Below, in pieces: positions 23,104-33,951 of a stretch of 64,000 nt of DNA (its first letter is position 1; every line of letters starts with the position of its first letter). Below the pieces are notes generated by a model. That model was not told where the DNA came from and ran no database searches. It saw only the letters and a list, made by a program, of their open reading frames with translations. Position numbers and translations under genes: made by a program. Source of the DNA: Pollenia angustigena (taxonomy: Eukaryota; Arthropoda; Insecta; Diptera; Polleniidae); assembly GCA_930367215.1 (NCBI GenBank), contig OV884056.1, forward strand, positions 233,359,127 through 233,423,126, written 5' to 3'.

Positions 23104-23168
23104 AGATACAAAGAATGCTGACGAAGGCCGTAGCGGGCCAGAAAATGCATTACATTCTGCTGGTATCT
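23104..23168 (+). ncRNA. Hammerhead ribozyme, family A, right arm copy 1
   Basis: Plus-strand copy. CTGACGA at 23118-23124, stem II 23126-23139, GAAA at 23141-23144, predicted cleavage between A23152 and C23153. Confidence 0.8.
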
Positions 23169-23485
23169 AATAGTTGTATAAATTTTCTTTACAATTTACT
23201 TCATTGCTAACCAAAGGATAGCTAAGGTAAGCTTCGTAACAGAAATATACAAAACAAAAATTCTGATAGTGCATAGAAAATATTCCTGTGAAATATTGAA
23301 GGAATGAGTCTATTAAAGTATAAAAGCTTTTGAGGATTGTATTTGACATAGAATACACATTCGAATAATATGAAAAATTTAAATAATAAATGTAACTCAC
23401 CATGAGAAATAAATTCCCAGATTCTATTTGTTAAAATAATTAAGTTAAATACATAAAAATTTACAATAGGCACTATCCAGTAATA

Positions 23486-23550
23486 AGATACAAAGAATGC
23501 TGACGAAGGCCGTAGCGGGCCAGAAAATGCATTACATTCTGCTGGTATCT
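23486..23550 (+). ncRNA. Hammerhead ribozyme, family A, right arm copy 2
   Basis: Identical to the preceding copy at 382-bp spacing. Confidence 0.8.
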
Positions 23551-23867
23551 AATAGTTGTATAAATTTTCTTTACAATTTACTTCATTGCTAACCAAAGGA
23601 TAGCTAAGGTAAGCTTCGTAACAGAAATATACAAAACAAAAATTCTGATAGTGCATAGAAAATATTCCTGTGAAATATTGAAGGAATGAGTCTATTAAAG
23701 TATAAAAGCTTTTGAGGATTGTATTTGACATAGAATACACATTCGAATAATATGAAAAATTTAAATAATAAATGTAACTCACCATGAGAAATAAATTCCC
23801 AGATTCTATTTGTTAAAATAATTAAGTTAAATACATAAAAATTTACAATAGGCACTATCCAGTAATA

Positions 23868-23932
23868 AGATACAAAGAATGCTGACGAAGGCCGTAGCGG
23901 GCCAGAAAATGCATTACATTCTGCTGGTATCT
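23868..23932 (+). ncRNA. Hammerhead ribozyme, family A, right arm copy 3
   Basis: Identical to the preceding copy at 382-bp spacing. Confidence 0.8.
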
Positions 23933-24249
23933 AATAGTTGTATAAATTTTCTTTACAATTTACTTCATTGCTAACCAAAGGATAGCTAAGGTAAGCTTCG
24001 TAACAGAAATATACAAAACAAAAATTCTGATAGTGCATAGAAAATATTCCTGTGAAATATTGAAGGAATGAGTCTATTAAAGTATAAAAGCTTTTGAGGA
24101 TTGTATTTGACATAGAATACACATTCGAATAATATGAAAAATTTAAATAATAAATGTAACTCACCATGAGAAATAAATTCCCAGATTCTATTTGTTAAAA
24201 TAATTAAGTTAAATACATAAAAATTTACAATAGGCACTATCCAGTAATA

Positions 24250-24314
24250 AGATACAAAGAATGCTGACGAAGGCCGTAGCGGGCCAGAAAATGCATTACA
24301 TTCTGCTGGTATCT
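24250..24314 (+). ncRNA. Hammerhead ribozyme, family A, right arm copy 4
   Basis: Identical to the preceding copy at 382-bp spacing. The following unit is truncated at the right end of the element. Confidence 0.8.
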
Positions 24315-24529
24315 AATAGTTGTATAAATTTTCTTTACAATTTACTTCATTGCTAACCAAAGGATAGCTAAGGTAAGCTTCGTAACAGAAATATACAAAA
24401 CAAAAATTCTGATAGTGCATAGAAAATATTCCTGTGAAATATTGAAGGAATGAGTCTATTGAAGTATAAAAGCTTTTGAGGATTGTATTTGACATAGAAT
24501 ACACATTCGAATAATATGAAAAATTTAAA

Positions 24530-25279
24530 TAAAGTCAATATATTTATATAACTTATTGAAATCATCACAGACTCTACGAAATGGATCAAACTGAGCAAAG
24601 TTTGTAGTATAATATTTAATACTCAGAATGCTATAATATCTTGATAGACGAACAGGTACGTTAAGGTTAATTTTTCCCAGAAGCTATTGAGAATTGACGC
24701 TTCCGTTTATTAGCTTAAGTAGAAAAAGAGCATTTAACATTTTCCGACGACTTCTTAAAGTTTTTAACCTAAAAAGTGCCAGACGGTTAACATAGGATGG
24801 TAACCTTATGTGAGGGTCCTACCCCAATCCGAGAAGACAGAATAATAAAAACTGGATTTGAACTGACTCGATTTTGTTAGAGTGAACTGAGTACTGTGGA
24901 TCCCATATCGTCGATCCATATTCAAGAATCGGTCGAACCAAAGAAGTAAACAGTTGCTTGGTAGCATAAGGATCTGAAAACTCTTTAGACCCCCTTTTTA
25001 TAAGTCCAAGGACACCAGTAGCTTTGTTAGCAGTTAACGTGATGTGATTATTGAAATGCAACTTTCTGTCAAAATGTGCTCCTAAATCATTGATGGAATC
25101 AACCAATTCAAGTAAAGGAGCATTCATAGTATATAGGCCATTATTTGGTGACGTTCTTGAGAATATCATATATTTACATTTTTTTTACATTTAGTTCCAT
25201 TAAGCTATCACTACACCAAGATGTGCAGTAATTAATATCATCTTGTAGAAGTATTTGTTGATCAATGTTGTTGAATGTA
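24530..25279 (-). pseudogene. Jockey-type LINE reverse transcriptase, C-terminal part
   Basis: The frame contains NDLGAHFDRKLHFNNHI, GVLGLIKRGSKEFSD and LFTSLVRPILEYGSTIWDP. These are the conserved thumb-side segments after the RT active site. Further on, MLNALFLLKLINGSV and FDPFRRVCDDFNKLYKY form the usual C-terminal tail. One stop and a likely small frameshift occur near 24819. The frame enters from MITE copy C and leaves into the hammerhead array. Confidence 0.85.
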
Positions 25280-26510
25280 CACGCAGAGAAAGAATATGGT
25301 GGGGCATGGTTACGGCAACAACACTATGTTTAATGTTGTCGTACACAAATAATTTATATTTTTATTTAATATCAACTATATTTTAGTTACTGTAAACATT
25401 TCAATGTTTATCGCAATTATAAATTTGAGCATTGTCAACCGAAAAATAATTATTTTTCTAACAACTTAATTATGATAACTTTCTAAACATATTATATTAC
25501 TCACAACCATATCATGATATTTAATAGCCATAACAGCCATATGTTAAAAATGCAATCAAACTATTTTTACTCTAATAACTTTATGTTAGCGCCATTTGTA
25601 AAATAATTTTGATTCAGCTGTGTCGTTTATTTTATATGTGAGCGGTTAAACAATTTAAATTAATTCCGATAAAAAAATAAGTTTAAAGAAATTAAAAAAA
25701 TTAAAATATTAGCGGAGTTCGTTCAGTATTAGTGATGTAATAGTGTAATTGCAAAATATCATAGTTTTTTTTTTTTTTTTTTGTAAAATCCAACAAAAAA
25801 AAAAACATACAGAGATGATTTCGTTATATTTTATAAAAGTGCTACGATATTTCTGTGGTTTTAATGGGCAAAACAAATTTTTCAGGAAAGCCAAAAAACC
25901 CTTCTAGATCAAACTGTGGGCTTGGTATTGCACTTTTTAAACTTTATCATTGCGTTAAAAAATCGGAATTGATCCTTTTTTTCAAAAAATGTAAAGAGCG
26001 TTTAAAATTAGGCAATATGGCATCAACATCTCAAAATCGGAAAAATTTACATACGCGGTTGCCCATGAAAAACACAGATTTTGCATTTGCTCTTTTGCAA
26101 GCCTTTTATTGAACTCCGCTTTTTAATTAACATTAAGAAAAATTGTAAAAAGCCAAAAAAAAACCGATGCAAAAAAATTATAATTTATTTTGTATTTTTA
26201 TGACAGCTATGAAAGGTGCTGTATCATAATATGATTGCTTCTAAATTTATTATGATTAACATGACAATAATATGATTAATTTCTTAGCTTATTATCATTA
26301 ACATGACAATAATTTGATTACTTCTTAACTTAGTATGATTAACAGAATAAAAATATGATTAAGGGAAAATATTATGATGTAATAGTACGTGTATATTAAG
26401 TCATAATATGATTCAATAATAATCTTAATATGGTGACTACAATCATGAATCTTATCATAATATGTTGCTCTAAGAATATGTTTACCACAACCATGTCTTT
26501 TCTTTGGGTG
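25280..26510. mobile_element. TA-MITE family M, copy C (1,231 bp), inserted after YADD
   Basis: Ends CACGCAGAGAAAGAATATGG and (inward) CACCCAAAGAAAAGACATGG, flanked by TA (25278-25279, 26511-26512). Excision of the element and one TA rejoins the RT codons DVKMFITFNNIDQQ. The inner AGCGGAGTTC segment is longer than in copy A. Confidence 0.9.
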
Positions 26511-28030
26511 TAATAAACATTTTAACATCGTCTGCATACAACAGTGTGTTGGAATTTTTCACAACAGAAGGAAGATCATTTATAAAAAGAGTAAATAATA
26601 GCGGCCCAAGATGACTGTCCTGCGGCACTGCAGATAATACATCTATGTAATTAGAATACGTGTTACGGAACTTTATACATTGCTTTCTATTCGTTTTCTA
26701 TTCGTTAAAAGCGACTTAATCCATTTCATTATCGAAGTGCTTAATCCTAATCGGTTAAGCTTATGAACGAGTAAGTTATGATTTACTTTGTCGAACGCTT
26801 TATTATTATCAATGTAAATGACGTCGGTTTGTTTGCCAGCTATAAATCCTTCGATAACTAAAGTTGTAAGTTCTAGAAGATTTGTGATTATTGATCGTTA
26901 TTTAGAGAAACCTTGTTGGAATGGAGATAAAACAGATAACGCCTGATGTGATAGTGTATCATATACAAGTTGTTCAAACAGTTTTGGTATAACACTGAGT
27001 TTAGCAATTCCTCTGTAATTTGAGATATCAGCTTTTGATCCAGATTTAAATAGAGGTATAATAAACGATTCTTTCCAAATAGTTGGAAAATGCCCAAGTT
27101 TAAGTGATTAATTAAAAATGTATGTTAACGGAGTACTTAATAAATGATGGTAATGCTTTAAAATACTACTAGGAACCAAATCAGGGCCTGGAACATACGA
27201 CAGTTTCATGTTTTTCATATACTTTGAGACAGTTAAATGATCTATTACGGCTATATTAAAGTTATTGGATTCAGGGATAGATTATGAATACTGATCATTC
27301 GAATTAAATGTCGATTATGAGTAAGTTGAAGCAAAAAAATCAGCAAACAAATTACTTATTAAATTATCATCTGACGATTCAATGTCACCAAACTTCATAA
27401 TGGTAGAAAAATCACCTGCTCGTCGTTTAGAGTTAACAAATTTATAAAATCATTTAGAGTCATTTTTTAAGTTATTTTTAACTTTATTTAAATAGGCATT
27501 ATAAGCTATTTGTTAGCCATAGTGTATTCAGAACGTGCTAAGGAATATTTGGAATAATTTATTGTTGAACTGTTTATTTTAAAATTTGTATAGAGTTTAT
27601 TTTTTTATTTTTAAGTCTTGTAAGATATTTTCTGTTCCTAGGCGGACCATAATAACAAATTGGTTTTACCAAAGGCACTGAATACGAAAAACGTGTAATT
27701 CATCTAACCAGTCAATCTGTGACAATTGAAAATGAAGTTTGCTGTGATCGGTTGATTTAAAACGAAACATTTTCTGTTGTTGAGTTTTCTTATTCTGTTG
27801 AATGGGAGATTTATAAAAAAAAGTGTATCTCAACAGTTGGGTGATATTGATTCCCAGGATTAGAGATTGGTGTATGTCGCAATATCGAAAAATCTGATGG
27901 TTCATTAACAAATATTAGATCTAACATTTTACCAAACGAATTAGAGATGGAGTTAAATTGAAAAAGACAGTGCTCAAGCAAGCAATTAATAAAATTCGTT
28001 GAGACTTCCGAGGCTTGAGCTGGGATCAGG
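26511..28030 (-). pseudogene. Jockey-type LINE endonuclease and reverse transcriptase, broken
   Basis: Close to the MITE the frame reads SHLGPLLFTLFINDLP followed by LLYADDVKM, giving the RT active site YADD. Upstream segments contain readable RT pieces around 26760-27150. At about 27780-28020 the frame reads DLIFVNEPSDFSILRHTP, matching the end of the endonuclease domain (usually LDLVFVNE). Multiple stops and frameshifts separate these blocks. The protein would nick the target and reverse-transcribe the element RNA; this copy cannot. Confidence 0.8.
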
Positions 28031-28100
28031 TAGAAATGCCCATATTTAGTTTCTTGATTCCAAAAATGTGATTGATTAAAAGATTATTGCTTTAAAAGAT

Positions 28101-28973
28101 GTTCTAAATTAAAAAAAAAACGATGTATACACATATTTTTAGGAAAAATATCAGCATGCAGTGAAATAAGCAATTGTGACTTTAAATATTGACTATATAA
28201 ATCTTTAAGCATGCGGAAGATTATGAATTAAATTACAAAAGAGTACTTCTCATTCCCTTCTCATAAAATTTTTTTCGAACTGCTTTCGAGTACACACAGC
28301 ACACGAACAGGTAACTGTGTTTATAGTCCTCAGCATGCATGTGCATATTTGACATTTATTTCTTTAATGATGTATTTACTTTGGCAAACATTACTTGAAC
28401 AAACGAGAGCGTTAGAAAGAAAGAAACAGGAAATAAAAAACATTACGGAATAAATAGAAATAAACTATACAAATATTAAGTACTTTGAATAATGAATATG
28501 TGTTCGTAAATGTAAATGGTACAATACATACAATAGAATTACACACATACATGCCTTAAAATAAAATATGAATGCATTTCAAAACTAGACTTCTACACAC
28601 ACACATTTATATATTTCATATGTTTTTGTAGCATGTACATGTGTATGTTTGTTTATAGCATATTTCCATATGCATATTTGAGTTTTTTCATATTTGTATT
28701 TCCTGCTGCATTAATGCATATTCAAGTATTTGCTCTTTTTGTTGCTTTTTTGGCATTTAGCAGTACATTTTCTTTTCAAAGTGGTAATTATAAATTTCAT
28801 TGTTAAAAGTGCTTAAAAAAACTCATTCATTATAACTCATACGCTGCGGTTCACCAAACATACTCGTTAATTGTACGTGTGAATTTGTCATCAGCGTTGT
28901 CAACTTTTAAATTTGAAAACGCACCAAATTCTTGTAAAAAACGCTTATTTTATTCTAGGTTTATTTTATAATC
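28101..28973. other. AT-rich DNA, nothing recognised
   Basis: Simple ACAC/ATAC-rich stretches and no coding frame or terminal repeats. Confidence 0.4.
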
Positions 28974-29101
28974 AGCATTATAACGGTTGTCGTAAACGTC
29001 TAAGCTTTTTTTGTAGTAGTTGAAAGAACACAGTTGTGTGTTTTTTAATGTATTGTAAAAAACGATACAGTCGTTTACGACAACGACAACCGTTATAAGG
29101 C
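28974..29101. mobile_element. Very short MITE (~128 bp) with TTATAACGGTTGTCG ends
   Basis: Left CATTATAACGGTTGTCGTAAAC and right (inward) CCTTATAACGGTTGTCGTTG form inverted repeats. The arms could pair almost completely. Confidence 0.65.
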
Positions 29102-29326
29102 TAAATATTCTAAACAGTACAGTTTAACATTAAACAAAAGTTTTTAAGGCAACTAAAACTTAACAAACAAAAAAAAAAAAAAAAAATCATAATAATAATA
29201 AGTGAAACATAACCAGTGTAACCACCAGCAAATGTCAAAATTACACTTGAAATAAAGCAAAATTACCCAATTTTAATTATATTACACCTGATATAAAATT
29301 TAAGTTTTATTTAATAAAAAGACATT

Positions 29327-29348
29327 TAGGTTAGGTTAGGTTAGGTTA
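29327..29348. repeat. (TTAGG)4 run at the 3' end of the RNase-H LINE
   Basis: TTAGG repeated four times, directly where the minus-strand LINE ends. It therefore reads as a (CCTAA)n 3' tail of the LINE rather than as a telomere. The preceding 29102-29326 shows nothing recognised. Confidence 0.7.
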
Positions 29349-29446
29349 AATGGGTAGCCGTCACGAACACGACTCACTTGGGTCCTTATAGCGGTCCCTT
29401 TGTGATACCCCTAGCCAGTGACAAGGGTCTGCCGGTATCCACCAGA

Positions 29447-31205
29447 CTATTCCCCAGAGGTCACCGCAGTCTCGAACCACCCCGATTCCCTGCAGAACAG
29501 GGAGATCGATTTCAGTCCCGCATTGGACAAATCGTCCAGACATGGCAATTCCGGTCTCCCAAAATGCCTCACCCTAACGCCCGCCAGACCGGGGCATTGG
29601 CAGAGGAAGTAAAACACCGTCTCCTCCTCCTCCTCCTCATCATGACAACTCCTGCAGTTGTCATTATACGCAAGACCCATCCTCCTAGCATGAGTCCCTA
29701 TCACCCAGTGACCCGTGATAACCGATATCACTGTCCTTATCCGGTCCCTGCCGAGACCGAGTAGTACGCGCGTTCTCGCCGCGTCATAGCCAGGCCATAG
29801 AGTCCTGGCCATCAAACAGGTATGCTCGCCCTGCCATCTCCCCTGAGCCCTTCTGTACGACTCCCGTCTGATGAGAGTCCTGCAGCGGGCCATTGAAGTG
29901 CCAATCAGGCCGTCGACGAACATGTCATCCAACAGACAGCCTTGTTTGGCTAGACTGTCCGCAGTATAGTTGCCCAGGAGCCCGCTGTGTCCTGGTACCC
30001 ATGTCAGCGTTACACTGGATTGTTTCGCGATCTCATTTAGAGACATCCGGCATTCCACTGTTAACATAGATGTCGTAAAGACACCAGCCAGAGCTGCAAT
30101 GGCAGCCTTGCTGTCCGTAAATATACATATATCCCTCGATATACGATAGTACTTCAGCCAGTTTGCCGCCCGCTTTATGGCAGAGATTTCCGCCTGCAGC
30201 ACACTACTGCCATCTGGCAGCCTAAAAGAGACTCTGATGTCCAATTCCTCGATGAAGAAACCTCCACCCACTCTGTCGCCCATCCTGGAACCATCGGTGT
30301 AGACCCGCAGGGTCGGCTCCAGAGATCGCGTATTATCGAGCAGCTCATCATAGTTACCATGATGAACCGTGAACAAAGCACCGAAAAAGGGTTCCGGAGT
30401 GCAATAGTCCAGCCCCGCCAGGTCGTATGACGCGTGAAGCGTGACCCTGGCATGACCATAGTTCCGCGTAGACCATAGGCCCACCGCCCCCAGTCTCATA
30501 GCGGAAGTCAATGCCTGTTGTTCGGCCATGATATCAATCGGCAACCAGTTTAGCATAGTAAACAGTGCCTTCGTCGGTGTCGAGCGGAGTGATCCCGTGA
30601 TCATCAGCGCAGCCAACCTATATACTTTCTCAAGCATCCTGCAGTACCGTCCCCTTTCCATGGCAGGCCACCACACTATGACCCCATAGAAGAGAATCGG
30701 TTTTAGCACCGCTTCAAAGATCCATTCGACACCCCTGGGGCCCAGGCCCCAGCTTCTGCCCAAGGATCTCTTGCAGGTGTATAAGGCCACAATAGCCTTA
30801 TCAACCCTCGTCCGAACGTTGAGTTCCCATGATAGTTTGCTATCGAGAATTACGCCCAAATATTTGGCACTGTTCGAGAGCCTCAGCTCCGTGCCGTTTA
30901 GCCTAGGAAGCCTAAAGTTGCCAACCTTGTACTTCCTGGTAAAGAGTACCAACTCAGTTTTCTGTGGATTGACACCAAGTCCACAGGAAATGCTCCAATA
31001 GCTTAGAATCTGCAATGCAGTTTCCATACAGTGGGACAATGTGTCCAGGTGTATACGCGCGACCGCCACCGCCACGTCATCCGCATACGCGACGGTTCTT
31101 ATCCCTAATCTGTCAAACCGGCCCAGCAAAGAGTTCACCGTCAGGTTCCATAGTAGAGGGGACAGAACCCCGCCTTGCGGGGTGCCCCTGTGCACAAACA
31201 TTAGT
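29447..31205 (-). pseudogene. LINE ORF2: reverse transcriptase palm to RNase H and C-terminus
   Basis: An open frame of about 586 codons. It holds GTPQGGVLSPLLW and the RT active site YADD (31076-31087), then YLGVILDSKLSW. RNase H follows with YTDGSRMGDRVGGG, EISAIKRAA, FTDSKAAI and WVPGHSGLLGN, so the D-E-D-type residues are present. The end carries CRSCHDEEEEE...FLCQCP, a Cys/His module typical of RNase-H LINEs. RNase H removes the RNA template during second-strand synthesis. This half is well preserved, but the upstream frame joins only through a one-base frameshift near 31200. Confidence 0.9.
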
Positions 31206-32120
31206 AGCACCCATCGTGGATTCAATGATCCTATTATCGAGTAGATTACCAATAAATCTACAAATTACATCGTCAACCCCAACCTCCCTCATCGACTCCA
31301 AGATGGAGTTGGGTTTGACATTATTGAAAGCTTCCTCAATGTCCAGAAAGGCCACAAGTGAGTATTCCCGAAATTAAAGGGATTTCTCAATGTAGCCGAC
31401 CAGTGAGTGGAGCGCCGTCTCGACAGACTTGCCCTTGGTGTAGGCATGCTGCGATGAAGAGAGCAAATGTCTAGGAATAGGCATCCTCAGATGAATATCT
31501 ATGACCCTTTCAAGGGTCTTGAGAAGAAAAGACGACAGGCTGATTGGCCTATAGTCCGTAGGTCTGGTGTGGGATGCTTTACCTCCCTTTGGAATGAAAA
31601 CAACCCTACATCTAGTCCATCGGATGGGAACGTACGAGAATCTAATACATTCCGTATAAATAGCGGACAGCCAAGGAATCAGAAGCCCCGCATTCTTTTG
31701 AAGGTCGGCCGGAATAATACCGTCCGGACCAGGAGCCTTAAAGCAGTCGAAGCTCCTTATCGCCCAATTGAGCCTATCAAAGCACAGAGAAATGGACACG
31801 GGTCCAGGCTCTGATAAGCAGTTGATCTTCCGTGGTGTTGGAAGGGAATTGCCAGGAAAGTGCGTGTCAATTAACACCTCCAGCGTCTCCTGACTATTCG
31901 TAGTCCAGCTACCATCAGCTTTCTGAATGTAGCTAGGGACAGCCGGGCAAGAAGCCATTATTTTGCGCAACCGGTTTGTCTCAGAGGAGCCTTCCACGCC
32001 GCTGCAGAAGTTCCTCCAGGCATTCCGTTTCGCCGATCTAACCATATTCTTGAACCTATTCAATGACGACTTATAATCCGAACAGTTTCCCAGTCGTTTA
32101 GCCATATTGAAAAACCTACG
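31206..32120 (-). pseudogene. LINE ORF2: pre-RT and fingers region
   Basis: Frame contains SFDCFKAPGPDGIIPADLQ, VVFIPKGGK and DYRPISLSSFLLKTLERV, which are RT domains 0-3, then AFLDIEEAFNNV with the first catalytic aspartate region. A TAA stop at 31374-31376 and the frameshift near 31200 break it. Upstream the frame begins right at the LTR-fragment junction with RRFFNMAKRLGNC. Confidence 0.85.
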
Positions 32121-33227
32121 ACACTGCCATTATTGTAGGAATTACCACGATAATTGTTATTATTATAATTGTTACCTCTGTTGTTATTACGATTATTATT
32201 GCTGTAGTGGTTGTTATTATTGTAATTGTTTGTCCTATCATTATTTCCTCTATTGTTATGATTATTTCTGTTATCATTTCTTCGATAGTTATTATTGTTG
32301 TACCTTTTAGTAGAATAGTTGTTACCCGTGTAGTTTCTGTAATTGGTTCTGTTTGATGTTGTTTGGAACATTATTTGATTTTGTCTCTTGTCTGTTGATG
32401 TTTCCATGGCTATATCAATGGCTTCGTTTAAAGTCTTTACTCTACTAGCATTTATTGTCCTTACAATATCTTGATCTTTCAGTCCGTTCTTGAAAGAATT
32501 AAATGCAATTACGGCATTAGTTTTACTGATTGCTTCTCTATTGGCTTCTCCAAGAGAACTTATCTGGATTTCATTCAATTCCGTAGTCAATGTCTCTATT
32601 TTATCAGCAAATTTTCTGATAGTGTCTAACTGAGTAATCTTTGTTAATTCGTTTAAAATAACATTTGGTGACTTTTTTGTTTTGTAAGTCTCTTTTAAAG
32701 TTGAAATTAATGAGTCTACGTCGGTAGGAACTAATACTTGTCTTAACTTGGTTTGCACTTTGTTTGAAATTTTAGTTTTATACACAAAATTAAAAAATGA
32801 AGCATGTTTTGTTGGAGTTAATGTGTCTTTAAGTATTTCGATGTTTGCTACAAATGAATTTAATTCATCCCTTGAACCATTGAAAACTGTTAACAACTTT
32901 GAAATAGATGCCAATTCCGTCGTATTCAAATTTTCGTCATTCATTGTGGAAATTTCCAATTGTTCTTCTAATGATTGAATTTTAAGTTTATCTTCGTGGC
33001 TCTGCAATATTTCTAACGCTCTTTCTTTTTTTGTCTCTAAACTTCAGGATATGTAACTGTCTTTGTTGTTCTCTTACTACTTTGTCTTCTAATAATTCTA
33101 CGACTCTCTTTTCTAATTCTTCTATTTCTAATCTTTTACTTCGAATGGTATCATCTGTATACCCTCTTGCTAGTGACTTCTTTGCATTAGTTATAATAGA
33201 ATCTATACGTTCGTATATCTCTTCCAT
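32121..33227 (-). pseudogene. Gag of 412-like LTR element, frameshifted and truncated
   Basis: The N-terminal part (from ATG at 33227) is a charged coiled-coil-like segment with RLEIEELEKRVVELLEDK. After a one-base frameshift near 33040 it continues with LLTVFNGSRDELNSFV and FNSFKNGLKDQDIVRTI, typical of Gypsy-superfamily gag capsids. The C-terminal part is an extreme Asn/Arg-rich tract of about 80 residues (NNNRNNNRG-type). Such tracts replace zinc knuckles in several fly Gypsy-group gags. The protein ends at the junction with LINE DNA. Confidence 0.8.
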
Positions 33228-33316
33228 TGGTCATACTGAAAATTTTAGATTCTTTTTCTTCTTTTTTCTTTATTGCATTTCTTATATTATTTTAAACATC
33301 AATTAAAAAAAATTTC

Positions 33317-33529
33317 TTAGACTCTATTGTTAGTAGTTAGCAAAAGTCTTTCCTTTAACCTATTATTCAAAAATTTCTTATACATTCTGTGAATTTTAGC
33401 TAATACTAGAAATAGTTGCAAAATTAATATTATATATATAACTGTTGATTGACTGACGTTTATCTTGTTGGTGCTGTCGTTATTATTAGAGATTATTATC
33501 TCCTCTTTTTTCGAATCCTTATTCCCCAT
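33317..33529 (-). CDS. Small ORF between LTR and gag, single membrane segment
   Basis: Seventy residues beginning MGNKDSKKEEI. MGN plus a following serine could be N-myristoylated. Residues about 29-46 (TVIYIILILQLFLVLAKI) form a likely transmembrane helix, followed by a basic tail. From what I know of the 412/mdg1 lineage, two small ORFs of unknown function precede gag, which fits the context. It overlaps the upstream ORF by one base (start ATG shares A with the stop). The function is unknown. Confidence 0.6.
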   Translation of the reverse strand: MGNKDSKKEEIIISNNNDSTNKINVSQSTVIYIILILQLFLVLAKIHRMYKKFLNNRLKERLLLTTNNRV

Positions 33530-33912
33530 TAATGTTTTTTTGGTGTTTTTGTTTTTTGTTCTGCCTTTATCCCTACTAAAATAGATTTCAAACTTTTCCT
33601 TAGAGTGTTGTCGGTGGTTATCGCCAATATCCTATGTACTTCTGCAGCCTTCTGTCTTAGTTTTACCTTTTTTCCACCTCTTGGTTTGTGTTGTTTTCTC
33701 GGTGACGCAACTACTGGTTTATTCTGCCGTTGTCTATATTCTGCTATAGTTATAGGTCTCGGGCCTGCTGTCTTTGGCGTAGGTTTGTATTCTGGATAAT
33801 CCTCTATCGTTTGTGCCTCCGGAATGTATTCATCTACTACTAAATTCTCATATTTTTTAAAAATATCATCAATTAATTCCTTCGAGACTACCTCTTCAGT
33901 GGGAGAATTCAT
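33529..33912 (-). CDS. Small basic ORF upstream of gag in 412-like element
   Basis: 127 residues starting MNSPTEEVVSKELIDD. The N-terminal half is acidic and the C-terminal half strongly basic (RKQHKPRGGKKVKLRQK), which suggests nucleic-acid binding. It starts 40 bp downstream of the PBS and ends where the next small ORF starts, so the two may be translationally coupled. I recognise no domain. It corresponds by position to the first small ORF of 412-type elements. Confidence 0.6.
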   Translation of the reverse strand: MNSPTEEVVSKELIDDIFKKYENLVVDEYIPEAQTIEDYPEYKPTPKTAGPRPITIAEYRQRQNKPVVASPRKQHKPRGGKKVKLRQKAAEVHRILAITTDNTLRKSLKSILVGIKAEQKTKTPKKH

Positions 33913-33933
33913 TAAAAAAAAAAAACTAGGATC

Positions 33934-33951
33934 GAGAGGGCAGGATCGCCA
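33934..33951 (-). other. Primer binding site of the 412-like element
   Basis: TGGCGATCCTGCCCTCTC directly follows the LTR end TTCATTACA. The 412/mdg1 group uses tRNA-Arg with a similar TGGCGA start; the exact tRNA was not checked. Confidence 0.7.

Larger units (their letters stand above)
21687..24529. mobile_element. Hammerhead-repeat retroelement, family A: 382-bp units, tandem plus inverted (2,843 bp)
   Basis: Nearly three units in one orientation (to about 22771) meet, tail to tail, about four and a half units in the other. Unit spacing is exactly 382 bp and the copies look identical but for one base near 24461. Each complete unit carries a hammerhead motif, on the minus strand in the left arm and the plus strand in the right arm. 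No RT or other enzyme is encoded; the repeated 78-88-codon frames have no family resemblance. The 14-bp target duplication indicates insertion by target-primed reverse transcription or a similar process. Closest known designs are retrozymes and Penelope-type repeats. Confidence 0.85.
21522..28100 (-). mobile_element. Jockey/CR1-type LINE, split by a MITE and a 2.84-kb hammerhead array
   Basis: Minus-strand order: endonuclease remnant (about 28020-27780), RT with YADD (26527-26538), C-terminal domain (25279-24530), then the last codons and 3' UTR (21686-21522). It ends in an AT-rich (TAAA)n tail at 21522-21536. Removing both inserts restores one continuous 3' ORF end with stop TAA at 21635-21637. 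Confidence 0.85.

Noticed and set aside
21944..24314. CRISPR array
   Set aside because: Regular spacing, but the 382-bp units are identical throughout with no variable spacers, and this is an insect genome.
21687..24529. Foldback (FB/Galileo-type) DNA transposon
   Set aside because: The inverted repeat arrays look FB-like, but the 14-bp target duplication, unequal arms and hammerhead motifs fit a retroelement better. FB-type elements give shorter duplications.
21642..24598. Repeated 78-88-codon frames in the 382-bp units as a multicopy protein family
   Set aside because: They are identical only because the DNA repeats are identical, are T/F/L/Y-rich as expected for AT-rich DNA, occur in two overlapping frames, and resemble no family. 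The ribozyme explains the conserved unit better.
27369..27385. CTGACGATTCAATG as a hammerhead core
   Set aside because: No stem II or GAAA counterpart; it lies within LINE coding remnants.
29327..29348. Telomere or chromosome end
   Set aside because: Only four TTAGG units, internal, and positioned at a LINE 3' end.
29378..31377. Plus-strand ORFs of 64-128 codons opposite the LINE
   Set aside because: They are antisense shadows of the GC-richer RT/RNase H frame.
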